Shown here: positions 1 to 7,344 of the stretch, in pieces | Layout of the letters: every line of letters begins with the position of its first letter | How positions within the stretch are numbered: the first letter of the stretch is position 1 | Origin: Bacteroidota bacterium | Lineage (GTDB): Bacteria; Bacteroidota; Bacteroidia; 2-12-FULL-35-15 | Assembly: GCA_023251855.1 (NCBI GenBank) | Contig: JAHEYA010000103.1 | Location: 1 to 7,639, forward strand | Direction of reading: 5' to 3' | DNA: 7,639 bases | Program-made: the position numbers and the translations under genes | Notes under the pieces: generated by a model | Told to the model about the DNA's origin: nothing | The model's input: the letters and a program-made list of their open reading frames with translations, nothing else | The model's database searches: none

Positions 1-2521
1 AATATTGTCCACCGGGAATTTCATGTTGGTACACTTCTGCAGTACCTGCTTTTAAACCTGATTCAAAGGGATAATAATGTTCCCGGATGGTTTCCCAATA
101 GTTGGAATATCCATTTAAAGAATCCATATTGAAGGACTGATGACGAGGTGAATCTTTTAACACCTCTACCATCGAATTAAAATTAGGTTGAGATGTTAAA
201 CCCGACATAGAAGCCAGTGCAACATCAATTACATCAACACCTGCTTCAACAGCTTTCAGATAAGTAGCACTTTGAATGGAGGAAGTATCATGTGTATGAA
301 GGTGGATGGGCAGGTTGACCGCTTTTTTTAATTCAGTAATAAGTAATTCAGCAGAAAAAGGTTTTAACAATCCAGTCATATCTTTTATTCCAATGATATG
401 TGCACCGGCATCTTCCAGCTGTCGGGCAAGATCTAAATAATATTGTAAGGTGTATTTTGTTTTTGATTTATCCAAAATATCACCGGTATAACACAAACAC
501 ACTTCAGCCAATCCACCGGTGCGCTCTCTAACTGCATTGATGCTCACTTTCATACTATCCACCCAGTTGAGTGAATCAAATATTCTGAACACATCAATTC
601 CGTTGGTCCAAGATTCTTCAATAAATTTTTCAACTAAGTTATCAGGATAAGCAGTGTATCCAATGGTATTAGAGCCTCTGATCAACATTTGTAATAATAT
701 ATTTGGAATTGCTTCACGCAATAATTGCAAACGTTTCCAGGGCGATTCGTGCAAAAACCGCAAGGCTACATCAAAGGTAGCACCACCCCATACTTCCATT
801 GAAAATGTTTGTGGGTGATTGTAAGCAAAGCCTTTGGCAACAGCCATCATATCTTTGGTTCTTACCCTTGTTGCTAAAAGTGATTGATGAGCATCACGAA
901 AGGTAGTATCGGTATATTGGATCTCTTTTTTTTCTTTCAACCATTTCGAAAATTTTTCAGGACCAAGTTCGGTAAGAAGTTGTTTTGTTCCGGGAATAAT
1001 CGGGCTTTTTCTATCATACTCCGGAATTTTAGCAACATCAAATTTCCGTGTTGGATCTATTACCTTTACATCGGGATTACCATTAATAGTAATATCTGCA
1101 AGGAATTTAAGTGTTTTGGTTCCGCTATCTAATTTTTTATCAAAATGTAATAATTCAGGATGTTCACCAATAAAATTAACAGTTGCAGTGCCTTCCTGAA
1201 ATACTTCATGTTTAATTACATTTTCAAGAAACTGAATATTTGTTTTAACACCCCTTATCCTGAATTCAGTTAAGGCACGATGAAGGCGGTGGCTTGCTCC
1301 TTTTAATGTTCTTCCGGAAGCTGTTACTTTAACAAGCATGGAATCAAAAAATGGAGAGATCTTCACTCCTGAATAAGAACTACCCTCATCTATCCGGATA
1401 CCATAACCGCCAACATTTCGATAGGCAGTGATTACACCGTAATCAGGTTTAAAATCATTTTGCGGATCTTCGGTGGTAATTCGGCACTGGATTGCAAAAC
1501 CGTTGCATCGTATCTCTTTCTGGCTATTTATAAATATTCCCGATGATTTAAGTGAATGGCCACTCGCAATTAATATTTGGCTTCTTACAATATCAATTCC
1601 TGTTATTTCTTCTGTTACTGTATGCTCCACCTGAATACGCGGATTTACTTCGATAAAATAAACATTCTCCTCTGTATCTACTAAAAACTCTACTGTTCCG
1701 GCATTATTATAACCCACTTTTTTTGCAAGACGGAGTGCATACTCATACAGTTTATTTTTAGTTTCCTGTTTAAGATTAGGTGCAGGTGCAATTTCCACCA
1801 CCTTCTGAAAACGCCTTTGAATAGAGCAATCTCTTTCAAAAAGATGAACAATATTTCCAAATTTATCACCTAAAATTTGTACTTCAATATGTTTTGGGCG
1901 ATCAATAAATTTTTCAATAAAAACAGTATCATCACCAAAAGCATTTTTGGCTTCTCTTCTGGCTTCGCTGAATGCTTTTTCAAGATCATCTGCTTTGCGA
2001 ATGATACGCATTCCTCTACCGCCTCCACCGGAAGCGGCTTTAAGCATTACCGGAAAACCAATTCGTTTGGCTTCTGATAACGCAATTTCTACTGTTGTAA
2101 GATTTTTTTTACTGTCTTCAATAATTGGAACTTTGGCATCAATAGCAACTTTTTTTGCTGCGATCTTATCACCTAATTGTTCCATAATTTCAGGATCGGG
2201 ACCAACAAAAATAATTCCTTCTTCGCGGCAACGACTAGCAAATGTTACGTTTTCAGAGAGAAATCCATAACCGGGATGGATCATATCAATATGCTCTCTT
2301 TTAGCAACACGAATTATTTCTTCAATATCCAAATATGGTTTAAGAGGTTCATTCTCTTTCCCGATTATGTAGGATTCATCAGCTTTGTAGCGATGAAGCG
2401 AATATCTATCTTCAAAAGTATAGATAGCAACTGTACGTATTTTTAACTCAGAAGCCGCCCGCAACACCCTAATGGCTATTTCTCCGCGATTTGCAACCAA
2501 CAGCTTATTAATTTTTTCCAT
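1..2521 (-). CDS. pyc: Pyruvate carboxylase, N-terminal 840 residues (3' end outside the window)
   Basis: This enzyme carboxylates pyruvate to oxaloacetate using ATP, bicarbonate and a covalently bound biotin, refilling the TCA cycle and feeding gluconeogenesis in the cytoplasm. Reading the minus strand from the ATG at 2521 gives 840 codons without a stop up to the window edge. Residues 1-450 are a biotin carboxylase: start MEKINKLLVANRGEIAIR, ATP-grasp glycine loop SGGGGRGMR (164-172), and the signature EVNPRIQVEHTVTE (291-304). Residues about 535-810 are the carboxyltransferase barrel: DTTFRDAHQS (538-547), the presumed carbamylated Lys713 in GIKDM, and metal ligands Asp543, His742 and His744 (HLHTHD). 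The fusion of both domains in this order separates it from stand-alone acetyl- or propionyl-CoA carboxylase subunits. About 300 residues should be missing, including the biotinyl domain with its target lysine. The start fits the family's usual N-terminus; no clear ribosome binding site precedes it. The gene is separated from paaD by a repeat-bearing gap, so an own promoter is likely. Confidence 0.96.
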   Translation of the reverse strand, partial: MEKINKLLVANRGEIAIRVLRAASELKIRTVAIYTFEDRYSLHRYKADESYIIGKENEPLKPYLDIEEIIRVAKREHIDMIHPGYGFLSENVTFASRCREEGIIFVGPDPEIMEQLGDKIAAKKVAIDAKVPIIEDSKKNLTTVEIALSEAKRIGFPVMLKAASGGGGRGMRIIRKADDLEKAFSEARREAKNAFGDDTVFIEKFIDRPKHIEVQILGDKFGNIVHLFERDCSIQRRFQKVVEIAPAPNLKQETKNKLYEYALRLAKKVGYNNAGTVEFLVDTEENVYFIEVNPRIQVEHTVTEEITGIDIVRSQILIASGHSLKSSGIFINSQKEIRCNGFAIQCRITTEDPQNDFKPDYGVITAYRNVGGYGIRIDEGSSYSGVKISPFFDSMLVKVTASGRTLKGASHRLHRALTEFRIRGVKTNIQFLENVIKHEVFQEGTATVNFIGEHPELLHFDKKLDSGTKTLKFLADITINGNPDVKVIDPTRKFDVAKIPEYDRKSPIIPGTKQLLTELGPEKFSKWLKEKKEIQYTDTTFRDAHQSLLATRVRTKDMMAVAKGFAYNHPQTFSMEVWGGATFDVALRFLHESPWKRLQLLREAIPNILLQMLIRGSNTIGYTAYPDNLVEKFIEESWTNGIDVFRIFDSLNWVDSMKVSINAVRERTGGLAEVCLCYTGDILDKSKTKYTLQYYLDLARQLEDAGAHIIGIKDMTGLLKPFSAELLITELKKAVNLPIHLHTHDTSSIQSATYLKAVEAGVDVIDVALASMSGLTSQPNFNSMVEVLKDSPRHQSFNMDSLNGYSNYWETIREHYYPFESGLKAGTAEVYQHEIPGGQY

Positions 2522-2756
2522 ACTAATTTATTATCAGAATTTTTATTTGATTGGAACCTTTAAAAACTGTTCACGCAGAGTTCGCAAAGTTTTTTTTTTG
2601 CGTTCTTTGCGTTTTTTATTCCTTAGCGATTCTTTGCGTGAAACATTTTTCGAATTTTTAAAGGTGTCCTAATGTAAGAGGTCAAAAATAGGATAAAAAG
2701 AGGAATTATTTTTTTGAAAAGAGAAAAAAATTGAAGGAGTAACAAACGATTTTACA
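2522..2756. other. Intergenic region between paaD and pyc
   Basis: This 235-bp gap holds no convincing gene. It carries the nested inverted repeat described separately (about 2551-2672). The rest is very AT-rich. The stretch next to the pyc start (2522-2556) should hold at least part of the pyc promoter region, but I found no good match to the Bacteroidota -33/-7 consensus (TTG / TAnnTTTG). The stretch after the paaD stop (2673-2756) has no evident GC-rich hairpin followed by a U-tract, so the repeat element itself may be what ends transcription. That last point is inference. Confidence 0.7.
2551..2672. repeat. Nested imperfect inverted-repeat element (MITE- or REP-like)
   Basis: Several inverted pairs share one centre. 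The outer pair is CCTTTAAAAA at 2557-2566 against TTTTTAAAGG at 2655-2664 (10 of 10), with weaker similarity further out (GGAAC versus GTGTCC). The middle pair is TTCACGCA at 2570-2577 against TGCGTGAA at 2635-2642 (8 of 8). The inner pair is CGCAAAG at 2583-2589 against CTTTGCG at 2605-2611. The 10-mer TTCTTTGCGT occurs twice (2603-2612 and 2630-2639), so alternative foldings exist. The element could form a long stem and may act as terminator or mRNA stabiliser between paaD and pyc. From memory, CGCAAAG/CTTTGCG-rich repeats recur in intergenic DNA of many environmental bacteria. No transposase is present, so if it is mobile it would depend on one elsewhere. Confidence 0.6.
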
Positions 2757-3251
2757 TCAAATACACTTAAAATAATCAAATGGTTCTTTACAATCATTGC
2801 ACCGATACAAGGCTTTACAGGCGGTAGAGCCGAATTGGGAAATCATCACCGTATTTTTTGAACCACACAAAGGACATTTTAATTCTCTTGCTTTTCCCAT
2901 CAATACTCCTTTATCAATTGTAGAATGGTCGGGTGGGGCAATTCCATAGGCACGTAGTTTTTCTTTTGCTGTATCACTTATCCAATCGGTTGTCCAGGCA
3001 GGAGAATAAACCAATTCAACTTTTATAGTATCAATTCCAACTTCTTTGAGTTTGATTTTTATATCATCTTCAATAACTTTCATTGCCGGACAACCGCTAT
3101 AAGTAGGTGTAATAACAACGGTACACAATTCATTGTCCCATTTTACATCACGCAATATTCCTAATTCAATAATATTTATTACCGGGATTTCGGGATCCGG
3201 AATCTGAGAAAGGAGTTCAAAAATTTGATCTTTATTTAAAGCGGTTTGCAT
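2757..3251 (-). CDS. paaD: PaaD-like MIP18/DUF59 protein with C-terminal zinc ribbon
   Basis: PaaD belongs to the phenylacetyl-CoA epoxidase gene set (paaABCDE). It is not part of the catalytic core and is thought, from family knowledge, to help iron-sulfur or metal-centre maturation. The 164-residue protein has the DUF59 hallmarks DPEIPV (19-24) and TPTYSGCPA (48-56, Cys54), then YSPAWTTDW (82-90). A C-terminal ribbon follows, with Cys126/Cys129 and Cys151/Cys154 plus Cys145 in GSTACK, and the typical ending EPFDYFKCI. This tail distinguishes PaaD from SufT and other short DUF59 proteins. I chose the ATG at 3251 over an in-frame TTG at 3263, because family members start shortly before the SQIPDPEIP motif and ATG is the stronger codon. 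It lies 14 nt behind the sensor gene's stop, suggesting co-transcription. What is odd is that paaA, B, C and E are not beside it in this window. The exact in vivo partner is uncertain. Confidence 0.88.
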   Translation of the reverse strand: MQTALNKDQIFELLSQIPDPEIPVINIIELGILRDVKWDNELCTVVITPTYSGCPAMKVIEDDIKIKLKEVGIDTIKVELVYSPAWTTDWISDTAKEKLRAYGIAPPDHSTIDKGVLMGKARELKCPLCGSKNTVMISQFGSTACKALYRCNDCKEPFDYFKCI

Positions 3252-3265
3252 TTTCGTTTTCAATA

Positions 3266-6200
3266 TTAAAACTTGATTCCCATCACTAAAATATCATCTA
3301 TCTGCGGATTTGTTCCTTTCCAATCAGTATGTGTAGTTGCGAAAACTTCCTTTTGTTTTTGCATATCCAGGTTTTGTATTCGCAGTATTAATTCTTTGAA
3401 ATTTTGAATCCCGAATTTTTTTCTTTCACTTACTCCTGCATTTGTCATATCATTGGTAGGTGCGCCAAACTGGTCCATATAACCATCTGAAAAAAGATAA
3501 ATACTCATGTTTTGTTTTATGGAAAAAACATGGTTGGTATATTCTATTTTAAGTGGATCATGAGTTCTTACCAGTATACTGCCTCCCCCAATTTCATGAA
3601 TATCTCCTTTTACAACTTCAATTTCACCATCTGATAGCAAATATAAGGGATTACGGGCTCCTGCAAATTGCAATAATTTGTTTTTATAATCAATACAACA
3701 TATTGAAATGTCCATTCCATCATGCGATAATGCTTCTTCCTTTTTTTGGTGTAAGGTTTCATAAACTGCAATATTCAGCAACCGTAGTATTTCTGAAGGT
3801 TTTGTTACATGTTTTTCATTTACAATTTGGTTCAACAACGTATTGCCTATCATACTCATAAAAGCTCCCGGAACGCCATGTCCGGTGCAATCAATAGCAG
3901 CTATGATAATAGGAGCCCCCTCCAACTCCCCCTTTGGGGGAGAGTTTACAGCCACATTGTCGCCTTGCCACATAGCTTGTGAGAGGGCTGCTCCCTCCCC
4001 TTTGGGGAGGGTTGGGGAGGGGCTGCTGAACCAGTAAAAATCACCACTTACAATATCTTTTGGTTGATAATAAATAAAAAAATCAGAAAAATATTTTTGT
4101 ATTTCGCTTTCTTCCATCAAAATACTTTGCTGGATATATCGTGCATAAGTAATACTGTCGGTTATATTTTTATTTTTTTTCTCAACAATTTTTTTCTGTT
4201 CCACAATGGCGGAGGTAGCTTTCCGTACTTCTTCAACAAGCTCAATTGCTCTTGCTCTGAGCCTTCTGCCATTCCACCAAATAAGCAGCAAAACAAAAGA
4301 TACAAGAAACAAGATATAAAAAGTGTATGCAAACCAATGCCTGTAGAACGGGGGCAACACAGTAAACGTATGGGTTGTTATTTCACTCCAGCCCCGGGCT
4401 CCACTCATGGCAGCCCCTGTGAATTGTGCTTTTAATTTAAACGTGTAAAAGCCTTCATAAATGTTCCCATAAGTGGCCGTTGTTTTATTGGTAATTGGGC
4501 TCCAATCATTATCATAACCCTCTAACATATATTGATACAGCATCTGGGAAGACCTGGCAGGCTCAATTGCTGTAAAATCAAACGTTATACTATTATGCTG
4601 GTGTGGCAATACAAGATTTTCAGGTAAAGGATAAAAAGGTGTAATCCCTTCAAATTTTATATCTCCGAATTTTTGATGCATCGTGAATCGTTCAGCATCA
4701 CTTAATACTCTCCCGTAGGTGGTAACTTCTTCCAAAACACTTGGAGACACTGCTGTACTGTCGGTTTGTTTCAATTTTTTATTTTGTGGATTAGCACTCT
4801 CCAAGTTATGCCAACAAATACTCGAATTATTTATTTTTAGAGATTGAATAACAACTTTTGGTGGGCTTGGATTTCTGTTCAGTGCAGAATAATCAAATCG
4901 TACCAATGCTGTTTTATCACTGCCGGTGCCTATCCATATAATTCCTTTACTATCCAAAAACATACTATGTTGCCCGGCATTTACATCCCTTATGGGATAA
5001 CCGGTTGTTGTATTAAATACCTCTATAACCGGAGTATAATTTTTCAAATCATAGTTTGAAAGCGGATTTTGAGCCGGAACAGTATCATTGCTCTTTCCTT
5101 TTTTTGAATGGGATATAAAACAAGTAATCACACCTATTCCAAAGTTTGTTCCTATTGCTAGTGTTTGCTTATTGGCTTTTACGATTTGTGTTACCGTATT
5201 ATCAGGAATGCCTTGCTCACTGCTATAATTGACAAAGGATTTACCGTCATACCTACTTATACCTCCACCGGAAGTACCAAACCAAAGATTACCAAACTTA
5301 TCTTCAGTAATGCACTTAACCGTATTATTGGCAAGCCCTTGAGAGGTTGTATAGTTGGTGAAAGCTTTACCATCGTATTTACTTATACCACCTCCAGAAG
5401 TTCCAAACCAAAGGTTTCCGGCTTTGTCCTGTAACATGCATCTTACCGTATTATTAGTAAGCCCTTGCGAGGTGGTGAAATTTGTAAAAGTGCTGCCATC
5501 GAATTTACTCACTCCTGATTCGGTACCAAACCAAAAGTTTCCTGTTTTATCTTCAGTGATGCAAAAGATGGTATTGTTTATCAGACCTTGTGTTATTGAA
5601 AAAGTTGTAAAACTTGCTTGTCCGTTAGGAAGTGATTTACCCTCATATTTAATCACGCCTGCACCATACGTACCAAACCAAAGATTGCCGTTTTTATCTT
5701 CTGTGATGCTCAACACTACATTATTTGATAAGCCTTGAGCGTTTGTTAAATTAGTAAACGACTTACCATTAAATTTACTAATACCTCCCCCTCCGGTACC
5801 AAACCAAATATCTCCGACCCTGTCCTCTGTTATGCTCCATACCGAATTATTGGCAAGGCCAGAAGAAGTATTAAAATTAATAAAAGAGCTTCCTTCATAT
5901 TTGCAAAGTCCGCCACCATAAGTGGCTAACCACATATTTCCGGATCTATCTTCTGAGATACTGGAGATGGTATTGTTTGGAAGTCCTTGAGCGGTTGTAA
6001 AATTTGTAAAAAACTGACCATCGTATTTACTTAGGCCTCCGCCTGAAGTTCCAAACCAAAGATTGCCCTTTTTATCTTCCTTGATACTTAACACCACCTC
6101 ATTTACAAGCCCTTGAGCCAGAGTAAAATTAGTGAAGCTGGGTTGCCCTGCAGATAAAGAGGGTACACTATATTTACTCACTCCGCCATCAGTACCAAAC

Positions 6201-7093
6201 CATAGATTTCCGGTTTTATCTTCAAAAATACTTCTTACGGTATTATTTACAAGCCCTTGGTCGGTAGTAAAAGTGATAAATGAATTTCCGGCATATTTAC
6301 TAACACCACCAACTTCAGTACCGAACCAAAGATTTCCCATTTTATCTTCGACCATACTCACCACCGAATTATTTGCCAGTCCCTGGACAGTTGTAAAGGT
6401 GGTGAATGATTTACCATCAAACTTGCTTACCCCTTTGAAACCGGTTCCAAACCAAAGATTTTCCATTTTATCAGCCATGATACTCCAAACTGTATTATCA
6501 GCAAGCCCTTGTGCAGTAGTGAAATTGGTGAAGGATTTCCCATCATACTTACTCACTCCACCACCATAAGTACCAAACCAAATATTTCCTTTTTTATCTT
6601 CAGTAATGCACAGCACCGAATTATTTACCAAGCCCTGAGCAGTAGTAAAATTGGTAAACGATTTTCCATCGTACCTGCTCACTCCACCTCCGGAGGTACC
6701 GAGCCAAATATTTTCATTTTTATCAATCAATGAGCAAGTGATTACATCAAGTGCCAAGCCATTATCACTGGTATAAGTTGTAAAAAAGCCTGTGTTTGCG
6801 GGTGATTGGTCAGGTGCAGCACCTGCCTGATTTTTTACCGCTATTGGAAGTAGCTTGATTAAAGGCGGACTCAATTCATTTACTTTTAGTTCACCTTTGG
6901 CGTTTTTAAGTGTGTAACTACCAAGTGTTCCGGCTAGTGGGATTTTTATAATTTGTGGAGCAGGCTTTGAGTTTAAATAAATTACATGAGGTTGTTTAAG
7001 CGTATCTTTTACAAACAAAGCTTTAGCATGGCTTTGTGGGAATGGGAGGAAAAAATTTAAAACAATAAATAAAAATGCTATTTGTTTTTCCAT
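3266..7093 (-). CDS. Membrane sensor: 14-blade Reg_prop double propeller, Y_Y_Y domain, TM helix, SpoIIE/PP2C phosphatase
   Basis: This is a one-protein signalling device of 1275 residues. Residues 1-23 look like a signal peptide (FLFIVLNFFLPFPQSHA). About 103-735 hold 14 propeller repeats of the form FTNFTTAQGLxNNTVxSITEDKxGNLWFGT, two canonical seven-blade units as in Bacteroidota hybrid two-component sensors. A Y_Y_Y domain spans about 830-915, a transmembrane helix about 919-940, and a charged probable coiled coil 944-976. The cytoplasmic SpoIIE-type phosphatase (about 1000-1275) shows PKDIVSGDFYW (Asp1018), AAIDCTGHGVPGAFMS (Asp1068), GMDIS, FAGARNPLY, FSDGYMDQ (Asp1203) and QIDDI (Asp1266/1267), so the metal-binding set looks complete. 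Inferred role: an external ligand controls dephosphorylation of a cytoplasmic target, perhaps a STAS anti-sigma antagonist; none is encoded nearby. The ATG at 7093 gives a sound signal peptide and overlaps the upstream gene by 16 nt. An in-frame palindromic insertion lies in the catalytic domain (residues about 1023-1060). Confidence 0.93.
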   Translation of the reverse strand: MEKQIAFLFIVLNFFLPFPQSHAKALFVKDTLKQPHVIYLNSKPAPQIIKIPLAGTLGSYTLKNAKGELKVNELSPPLIKLLPIAVKNQAGAAPDQSPANTGFFTTYTSDNGLALDVITCSLIDKNENIWLGTSGGGVSRYDGKSFTNFTTAQGLVNNSVLCITEDKKGNIWFGTYGGGVSKYDGKSFTNFTTAQGLADNTVWSIMADKMENLWFGTGFKGVSKFDGKSFTTFTTVQGLANNSVVSMVEDKMGNLWFGTEVGGVSKYAGNSFITFTTDQGLVNNTVRSIFEDKTGNLWFGTDGGVSKYSVPSLSAGQPSFTNFTLAQGLVNEVVLSIKEDKKGNLWFGTSGGGLSKYDGQFFTNFTTAQGLPNNTISSISEDRSGNMWLATYGGGLCKYEGSSFINFNTSSGLANNSVWSITEDRVGDIWFGTGGGGISKFNGKSFTNLTNAQGLSNNVVLSITEDKNGNLWFGTYGAGVIKYEGKSLPNGQASFTTFSITQGLINNTIFCITEDKTGNFWFGTESGVSKFDGSTFTNFTTSQGLTNNTVRCMLQDKAGNLWFGTSGGGISKYDGKAFTNYTTSQGLANNTVKCITEDKFGNLWFGTSGGGISRYDGKSFVNYSSEQGIPDNTVTQIVKANKQTLAIGTNFGIGVITCFISHSKKGKSNDTVPAQNPLSNYDLKNYTPVIEVFNTTTGYPIRDVNAGQHSMFLDSKGIIWIGTGSDKTALVRFDYSALNRNPSPPKVVIQSLKINNSSICWHNLESANPQNKKLKQTDSTAVSPSVLEEVTTYGRVLSDAERFTMHQKFGDIKFEGITPFYPLPENLVLPHQHNSITFDFTAIEPARSSQMLYQYMLEGYDNDWSPITNKTTATYGNIYEGFYTFKLKAQFTGAAMSGARGWSEITTHTFTVLPPFYRHWFAYTFYILFLVSFVLLLIWWNGRRLRARAIELVEEVRKATSAIVEQKKIVEKKNKNITDSITYARYIQQSILMEESEIQKYFSDFFIYYQPKDIVSGDFYWFSSPSPTLPKGEGAALSQAMWQGDNVAVNSPPKGELEGAPIIIAAIDCTGHGVPGAFMSMIGNTLLNQIVNEKHVTKPSEILRLLNIAVYETLHQKKEEALSHDGMDISICCIDYKNKLLQFAGARNPLYLLSDGEIEVVKGDIHEIGGGSILVRTHDPLKIEYTNHVFSIKQNMSIYLFSDGYMDQFGAPTNDMTNAGVSERKKFGIQNFKELILRIQNLDMQKQKEVFATTHTDWKGTNPQIDDILVMGIKF
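3912..4025. repeat. GC-rich palindromic element inserted in frame within the phosphatase domain
   Basis: About 112 bp of GC-rich sequence interrupts an AT-rich coding region. Its two ends are inverted imperfect copies: AGCCCCCTCCAAC from 3914 on the left and GTTGGGGAGGGGCT ending at 4024 on the right. Each end holds its own small hairpin: CTCCCCC-TTT-GGGGGAG at 3926-3942 and CCCTCCCC-TTT-GGGGAGGG at 3993-4011. About 50 bp of unrelated sequence lies between. In the host reading frame it encodes SPSPTLPKGEGA at one end and NSPPKGELEGAP at the other, between the phosphatase motifs GDFYW and AAIDCTGHG, where relatives normally have only a short linker (from memory). From memory, similar palindromes are widespread in Bacteroidota genomes. 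No clear target-site duplication was found, so exact borders are uncertain by a few bases. Confidence 0.82.
4919..6787 (-). repeat. Tandem 126-bp coding repeats (14 propeller blades)
   Basis: The DNA encoding residues 103-725 of the sensor is a degenerate tandem repeat with a 126-bp (42-codon) unit. The tryptophan of the LWFGT motif falls at residues 130, 172, 214, 256, 298, 346, 388, 430, 472, 521, 562, 604, then a degenerate LAIGT with alanine at 646, and finally 720. Spacing is exactly 42 for most neighbours, 48 and 49 after blades 5 and 9, and 74 before the last blade. The units are very alike, for example AQGLVNNSV, AQGLADNTV and SQGLANNTV. This suggests expansion by unequal recombination or homogenisation. 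In the fold, each unit supplies one four-stranded blade, and two rings of seven are expected. Confidence 0.9.
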
Positions 7094-7344
7094 CTTTCAA
7101 GCTTAGGAATTCCTTTGGTAAAAAAGCCAGCTAAAAATCCGGGGAAACCCATTTCATTCATTTTACCTTTTACAAACTCCTGCATTTGTGCTACTTTCCA
7201 GTCGGGTTGTTTAAATTGTCCGTTTTCATAACAGTATGCACAGTACATTTTACTAATACTATTATCTGTATTTGTTCCACCACCATTGGGTGATTTTTTT
7301 AGAGGCATTCCGCAGCTCTGACAATTTTTATATTCCTGGGGCAT
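7078..7344 (-). CDS. Small zinc-ribbon domain protein
   Basis: This 88-residue protein carries two CxxC knuckles, Cys8/Cys11 (NCQSCGMPLKK) and Cys35/Cys38 (MYCAYCYENG). They are expected to bind one zinc ion. A conserved tail follows: QPDW, then MQEFVKGKMNEMGFPGF and GIPKLERW. The pattern matches the family annotated as putative zinc ribbon domain (Pfam Zn_ribbon_2 type, from memory), whose biochemical function is unknown; no DNA-binding or enzymatic role can be claimed. Length is normal for the family. The ATG at 7344 places the first knuckle close to the N-terminus, as in relatives. It is the first gene of the minus-strand cluster. Its last 16 nt overlap the start of the sensor gene in another frame (stop TAG at 7080-7078, sensor ATG at 7093-7091), which points to translational coupling. 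Confidence 0.87.
   Translation of the reverse strand: MPQEYKNCQSCGMPLKKSPNGGGTNTDNSISKMYCAYCYENGQFKQPDWKVAQMQEFVKGKMNEMGFPGFLAGFFTKGIPKLERWKNK

Noticed and set aside
1877..2446. Several overlapping plus-strand ORFs of 66-107 codons
   Set aside because: They lie opposite the biotin carboxylase domain of pyc, whose minus-strand frame is intact and conserved. Their translations are low-complexity and unrecognisable.
3252..3263. TTG at 3263 as the start codon of paaD
   Set aside because: The ATG at 3251 in the same frame is a stronger start and gives the usual family N-terminus. The four extra residues (LKTK or MKTK) add no conserved sequence.
3926..4011. GC-rich hairpins considered as intrinsic terminators
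   Set aside because: Neither is followed by a T-tract on either strand. They lie within an intact coding frame and are better explained as parts of one inserted element.
3843..4037. Plus-strand ORF across the palindromic element (64 codons)
   Set aside because: It is antisense to the phosphatase domain, half of it is the GC-rich repeat, and it has no recognisable motif.
5165..6733. Plus-strand ORFs with repeated PSVPNQRFP-like text
   Set aside because: The repetition mirrors the 126-bp propeller repeats read on the opposite strand. It is a by-product of the sensor gene, not an independent repeat protein.
6590..6800. Regular repeats considered as a CRISPR array
   Set aside because: The unit is 126 bp, fully coding and degenerate, with no short identical repeats separated by unique spacers.
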